Source of the DNA: Cryptobacterium sp. CAG:338 | Lineage (GTDB): Bacteria > Actinomycetota > Coriobacteriia > Coriobacteriales > Eggerthellaceae | Direction of reading: 5' to 3' | Assembly (NCBI GenBank): GCA_000435475.1 | Contig: FR896052.1 | Location: 46,977-62,707, forward strand | DNA: 15,731 bases | Shown here: positions 12,844-15,731 of the stretch, in pieces | Numbering within the stretch: position 1 is the first letter of the stretch | Layout of the letters: each line of letters starts with the position of its first letter | The notes under the pieces: model-generated | Databases searched by the model: none | What the model saw: only the letters and a program-made list of their open reading frames with translations | What the model was told of the DNA's origin: nothing | Position numbers and translations under genes: made by a program

Positions 12844-14430
12844 ATGGCAACTAAAGTTTTTGCGTACGATACCACCTTACGCGACGGAGAACAGAGCGAA
12901 GGTATTACGTTATCTTTGGAAGACAAACTGCGTATTGTTGCATGCTTAGATGACTTTGGGGTTGATTACATTGAGGGGGGTTACCCCGCCTCGAATCCTA
13001 AAGATATCGCCTTCTTTAAAGAAGTTGCCAAAATGGATCTCAAGCATGCCCGTATTGCTGCGTTTGGATCTACCTGTAAAAAAGGTGTAGCCGCTGAAGA
13101 AGATTCCGGTCTTCAGGATTTGCTTTCTTCAGGCGCTTCAGTGGTTACTATTGTGGGTAAAAGCTGGGATGCGCAGGTAGAACGGGCGCTTATGACTACG
13201 CTTGAAGAAAATCTTCGCATGGTTTCTGAGTCTATCGCATACCTTAAAAGCCAAGGTGTTGAAGTAATTTTTGATGCGGAACATTTTTATGATGGCTACA
13301 AGGCAAACCCCGAATATTCTCTGAAGGTTATCGAGGCTGCGGTGCTAGCTGGTGCTGATTCTATTGATTTATGCGAGACTAACGGCGGAGCTTTGCCTTT
13401 TGAGGTGGAAGAGATAACACGCGCCGTAACCAGTCGTTTTCCCAATCAGCGTTTTGGTGTACATTGCCACAATGATTCTGGTTGTGCAGTTGCGAATTCG
13501 CTGGCTGCGGTAAAGGCGGGCTGTACCCAAGTTCAAGGAACAGTAAATGGCTATGGGGAGCGTGTAGGTAATTGCGATATTCTGTGCGCAATAGCCGACC
13601 TAGAGCTAAAGATGGATTGCACGGTGGTGGGGGAAGAAAATTTAAGGCAACTCACCAGTGTTGCGCGCTCAATTGCGGAGATGTGCAACATGGTTCACTC
13701 TATGCATCATCCCTACACTGGCTCATCGGCGTTTGCTCATAAAGGTGGATTGCATGCTAGCGCTATTGCGCGTTTTCCGGAAGCGTATGAACACACAAAG
13801 CCGGAAAAGGTTGGTAATACTACCCGCGTTTTGGTAAGCGAGCTTGCTGGTAAAGCTTCTTTGGTGGCGAAGGCGAAATCACTCGGGTTCGATCTGAGTG
13901 GTAACGGTGCCCTAACACAGCAAATCTTAGACGATATTAAAGAACGCGAAAATCAAGGTTTTTCTTACGAAATTGCTGATGGATCGTTGGCAGTGTTGCT
14001 TCACATGCATCTGGGGACCTTTGAACCCCATTTCACTTTGGAAAGCTTCCGCGTTATCGTGGACGACAAAGAAGATACCAATGCGTGGGCGAAGGATGCA
14101 ACGAGTGAAGCGACTATTAAGGTCCATATTGGCGATAGGCGTTTTGTTGCAACCGGGGAAGGAATCGGCCCTGTTGGCGCATTGGACAATGCGCTGCGTC
14201 TGGCACTGGCGGATGTGTATCCTGAGGTGGGGCATATTGAGCTGGTGGATTTCAAGGTTCGAATTCTGGATGAAAATGTGGGTACGGGTGCTACAACTCG
14301 AGTCATGATTACCACATCAAACGGAAAAGAAACCTGGGGAACTATTGGTGTTTCGGAGAATATTATCGAAGCTTCTTGGAATGCTTTGGTTGATTCGTTT
14401 GAATATGGTCTTGTGAAATGCGGTCGATAA
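12844..14430 (+). CDS. cimA: (R)-citramalate synthase
   Basis: It condenses pyruvate with acetyl-CoA to (R)-citramalate, the first step of the threonine-independent route to isoleucine. The 528-aa length is that of the CimA group related to LeuA. The HMGL-like TIM barrel (about 4-270) has DTTLRDGEQSEG (9-20), the metal-binding HCHND (207-211) and GTVNGYGERVGN (232-243); a linker and a C-terminal LeuA-type allosteric domain (about 390-528) follow, where isoleucine is expected to inhibit. The protein lacks features that would make it an isopropylmalate or homocitrate synthase more likely, though substrate calls in this superfamily can err. The ribosome-binding site is weak (GAGAAAG). Its neighbour ilvE does the last step of the same pathway. 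Confidence 0.92.
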   Translation: MATKVFAYDTTLRDGEQSEGITLSLEDKLRIVACLDDFGVDYIEGGYPASNPKDIAFFKEVAKMDLKHARIAAFGSTCKKGVAAEEDSGLQDLLSSGASVVTIVGKSWDAQVERALMTTLEENLRMVSESIAYLKSQGVEVIFDAEHFYDGYKANPEYSLKVIEAAVLAGADSIDLCETNGGALPFEVEEITRAVTSRFPNQRFGVHCHNDSGCAVANSLAAVKAGCTQVQGTVNGYGERVGNCDILCAIADLELKMDCTVVGEENLRQLTSVARSIAEMCNMVHSMHHPYTGSSAFAHKGGLHASAIARFPEAYEHTKPEKVGNTTRVLVSELAGKASLVAKAKSLGFDLSGNGALTQQILDDIKERENQGFSYEIADGSLAVLLHMHLGTFEPHFTLESFRVIVDDKEDTNAWAKDATSEATIKVHIGDRRFVATGEGIGPVGALDNALRLALADVYPEVGHIELVDFKVRILDENVGTGATTRVMITTSNGKETWGTIGVSENIIEASWNALVDSFEYGLVKCGR

Positions 14431-14468
14431 TAAGGAAGAGGGTAGTCTACAAGGTGGGCTGCGTCTCT

Positions 14469-14497
14469 TTGAAACTACTGCAAGTACATACGATAGA
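14469..14497 (+). promoter_or_regulatory. Weak candidate promoter of the YerC-like gene
   Basis: TTGAAA (14469-14474), 17 bp, GATAGA (14492-14497). No terminator follows cimA, so read-through is equally possible. Confidence 0.3.
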
Positions 14498-14519
14498 TGT
14501 GAACTAAAGCGAGGGGATT

Positions 14520-14816
14520 ATGGCTGAATTGCGTACCCGTGAAGTTGAAGACTTGCTAACCGTATTTGCGGGCCTGACGAATCCTGATGATATTTTTGCG
14601 TTACTGGAAGATTTGTTTACGGTGCGCGAAATTAAAGACACCTCACAAAGGCTCGATGTGGCGCGCATGTTGAAGGAAGGGCGCTCTTACGCAGTAATTG
14701 AGCAGACAACAGGCGCTTCTGCCACCACTATCGCACGCGTATCGAAAGCGCTCAACTATGGAGCGGGTGGCTATAAACGTGCGTTTGAAGTTTTAGAGGA
14801 GCAGGAATCCAAGTAG
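14520..14816 (+). CDS. YerC/YecD-family TrpR-like DNA-binding protein
   Basis: This small 98-aa all-helical protein belongs to the TrpR-related YerC/YecD family. Helices run from residue 8; the typical REIKDTSQRLDVARMLKEGRSY segment (36-57) leads to a helix-turn-helix, AVIEQTTGASATTIARVSKAL (58-78), and ends with the GGYKRAFEVLEE tail seen in this family. Members look like DNA-binding proteins; the effector and targets are generally unknown, and tryptophan binding cannot be assumed. AGCGAGGGG precedes the ATG closely. Following cimA and preceding an uptake lipoprotein, it may be a local regulator of amino-acid genes; that is inference. Confidence 0.92.
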   Translation: MAELRTREVEDLLTVFAGLTNPDDIFALLEDLFTVREIKDTSQRLDVARMLKEGRSYAVIEQTTGASATTIARVSKALNYGAGGYKRAFEVLEEQESK

Positions 14817-14821
14817 GATGG

Positions 14822-14853
14822 GCCGTTGGACGGAAAAGCCGCTAGACGGGAAA
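14822..14853. repeat. Two-unit 16-bp tandem repeat after the YerC-like gene
   Basis: GCCGTTGGACGGAAAA and GCCGCTAGACGGGAAA are adjacent, matching at 13 of 16 positions. They start six bases past the stop codon, like other repeats in this window. Confidence 0.5.
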
Positions 14854-14896
14854 GTCTCGGAATCGCAGGAATTGACGCAACGTAGAGTAAGTGACT

Positions 14897-15688
14897 ATGG
14901 CGAAATCTGAAAAGAAATCAAAAGGCTTAAAGCTAATCGGCGTTCTTTTGGTTCTTGCGCTGCTCTTAACTCTTGTCCTCAGCGCAACAGGAGGCTGTTC
15001 GTCATCCTCAAGATCAGAAGAGTATTCTTTAGTAACAGAGGGCAAGCTTACCGTTGCGGCGTCTCTTGACTATTCACCTTTTGAGTATCTTGAAGGAGAT
15101 ACCCCTACTGGTTATAACATCGCGGTTATACAGGAAGTAGCAAATCGGCTTGGGTTGGAATGTGAAATTAAAGAGGTACCCTCCAACAATATTATTGCAA
15201 CCATTGCTTCGGGAACACAATGTGATGTGGGTGTAGCTCCGCTTACCATTACCGATCAGCGTAGAGAGCAGGTCGACTTTTCAACGCCTTATTATTATGT
15301 TGATCAGGCAATTGTTACCCGAGGGACAACCTTTGAAACCGTAGAAGAGCTGGCGGATCTACCTGTGGTGGCTCTGACAAATTCCTCAAGTTTTGACCAC
15401 GCAACCAATTCAGTATCAAGCAAAGTGGTTTCTCGAACTTCGATACAGGATTGTTTTGATCTTTTACAGACAGGTGCGGTCCAGGCGGTGGTGACAGAAT
15501 ATCCCGTAGCAAAAGCGCTTACTACTTCTTATTCCGATTGCGAAATACTAGAACGGATAACTACGAGCGAGGGATATGGCATCGCGGTTAACAAGAGTAA
15601 CCAGTCATTAACCGAGGCGATTAATGAAGCCCTTGTTTCAATGGAAGAAGACGGAACTCTCGATAACCTCCAACAACAATACCTCTAA
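14897..15688 (+). CDS. Extracellular solute-binding lipoprotein (family 3, amino-acid type)
   Basis: This 263-aa binding protein belongs to the type feeding polar amino-acid ABC importers. A basic N terminus (MAKSEKKSKG) and a hydrophobic segment (12-30) end in SATGGC, so Cys34 is the likely lipidated residue, though Thr at -3 is unusual. A Ser-rich linker precedes the SBP_bac_3 domain: KLTVAASLDYSPFEYLEG, TGYNIAVIQEVANRLG, SGTQCDVGVAPLTITDQRREQVDFSTPYY, and the AVVTEYPVA/GYGIAVNK hinge region. The ligand is not readable; the DQRREQVDFSTPYY motif is standard for amino-acid binders. ATG at 14897 is preferred over GTG at 14891; neither has a strong ribosome-binding site. A permease and ATPase would be expected beyond the window edge. 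Confidence 0.9.
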   Translation: MAKSEKKSKGLKLIGVLLVLALLLTLVLSATGGCSSSSRSEEYSLVTEGKLTVAASLDYSPFEYLEGDTPTGYNIAVIQEVANRLGLECEIKEVPSNNIIATIASGTQCDVGVAPLTITDQRREQVDFSTPYYYVDQAIVTRGTTFETVEELADLPVVALTNSSSFDHATNSVSSKVVSRTSIQDCFDLLQTGAVQAVVTEYPVAKALTTSYSDCEILERITTSEGYGIAVNKSNQSLTEAINEALVSMEEDGTLDNLQQQYL

Positions 15689-15731
15689 GGTGCTTCGCGG
15701 GTGGCCTCTTAACTACGTAATATCGGCACTT

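Noticed and set aside
15689..15706. Third copy of the two-hairpin element
   Set aside because: Only CGCGGGTGG is shared; no left arm or first hairpin is present.

Overview
The window looks like part of a chromosome from an anaerobic actinobacterium, most likely class Coriobacteriia. The clues are a GSIII-type glutamine synthetase, a citramalate synthase route to isoleucine, a stand-alone RelQ-like alarmone synthetase, and moderate GC with strong AGGAGG ribosome-binding sites. The placement is my inference from family content; the rplM-rpsI proteins would settle it in a database search. I see no insertion sequence, phage gene, CRISPR array, tRNA or rRNA.

Layout. Positions 1-245 are a degenerate 18-19 bp tandem repeat. 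A strong promoter with an alternating CG run in its spacer follows, then a structured leader of about 200 nt and the rplM-rpsI operon (529-1358), closed by a terminator. Positions 1440-2130 hold no confident gene. They contain a palindrome with a Shine-Dalgarno sequence and ATG on each strand, an 11 bp triple repeat, and a promoter-to-terminator unit that could encode a ~185 nt RNA. A 66-aa membrane protein gene follows (2133-2333) with its own terminator. On the minus strand lies an NCS2/UraA-like permease (2681-4123). Reading right again come an EamA transporter (4579-5496), a Gfo/Idh/MocA oxidoreductase (6046-7089), a LysR regulator (7202-8122), glnN (8323-10413), a small alarmone synthetase (10816-11580), ilvE (11824-12747), cimA (12844-14430), a YerC/TrpR-like regulator (14520-14816) and a solute-binding lipoprotein (14897-15688).

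From glnN onward the genes share a theme of amino-acid and nitrogen economy: ammonia assimilation, the stringent-response nucleotide, branched-chain transamination, the first step of the citramalate pathway, and a binding protein of the amino-acid uptake type. The genes are mostly separate units rather than one operon: terminators follow rpsI, the 66-aa gene, the permease, the oxidoreductase (probable), glnN and ilvE.

The most unusual material is between the genes. At least six spacers carry short degenerate tandem repeats, each with its own unit (about 11, 14, 16, 17, 18-19 and 22/11 bp), often starting within a few bases of a stop codon. A separate two-hairpin element occurs twice, 8 kb apart, each time just after a terminator, and its stems are kept by compensating or wobble changes.
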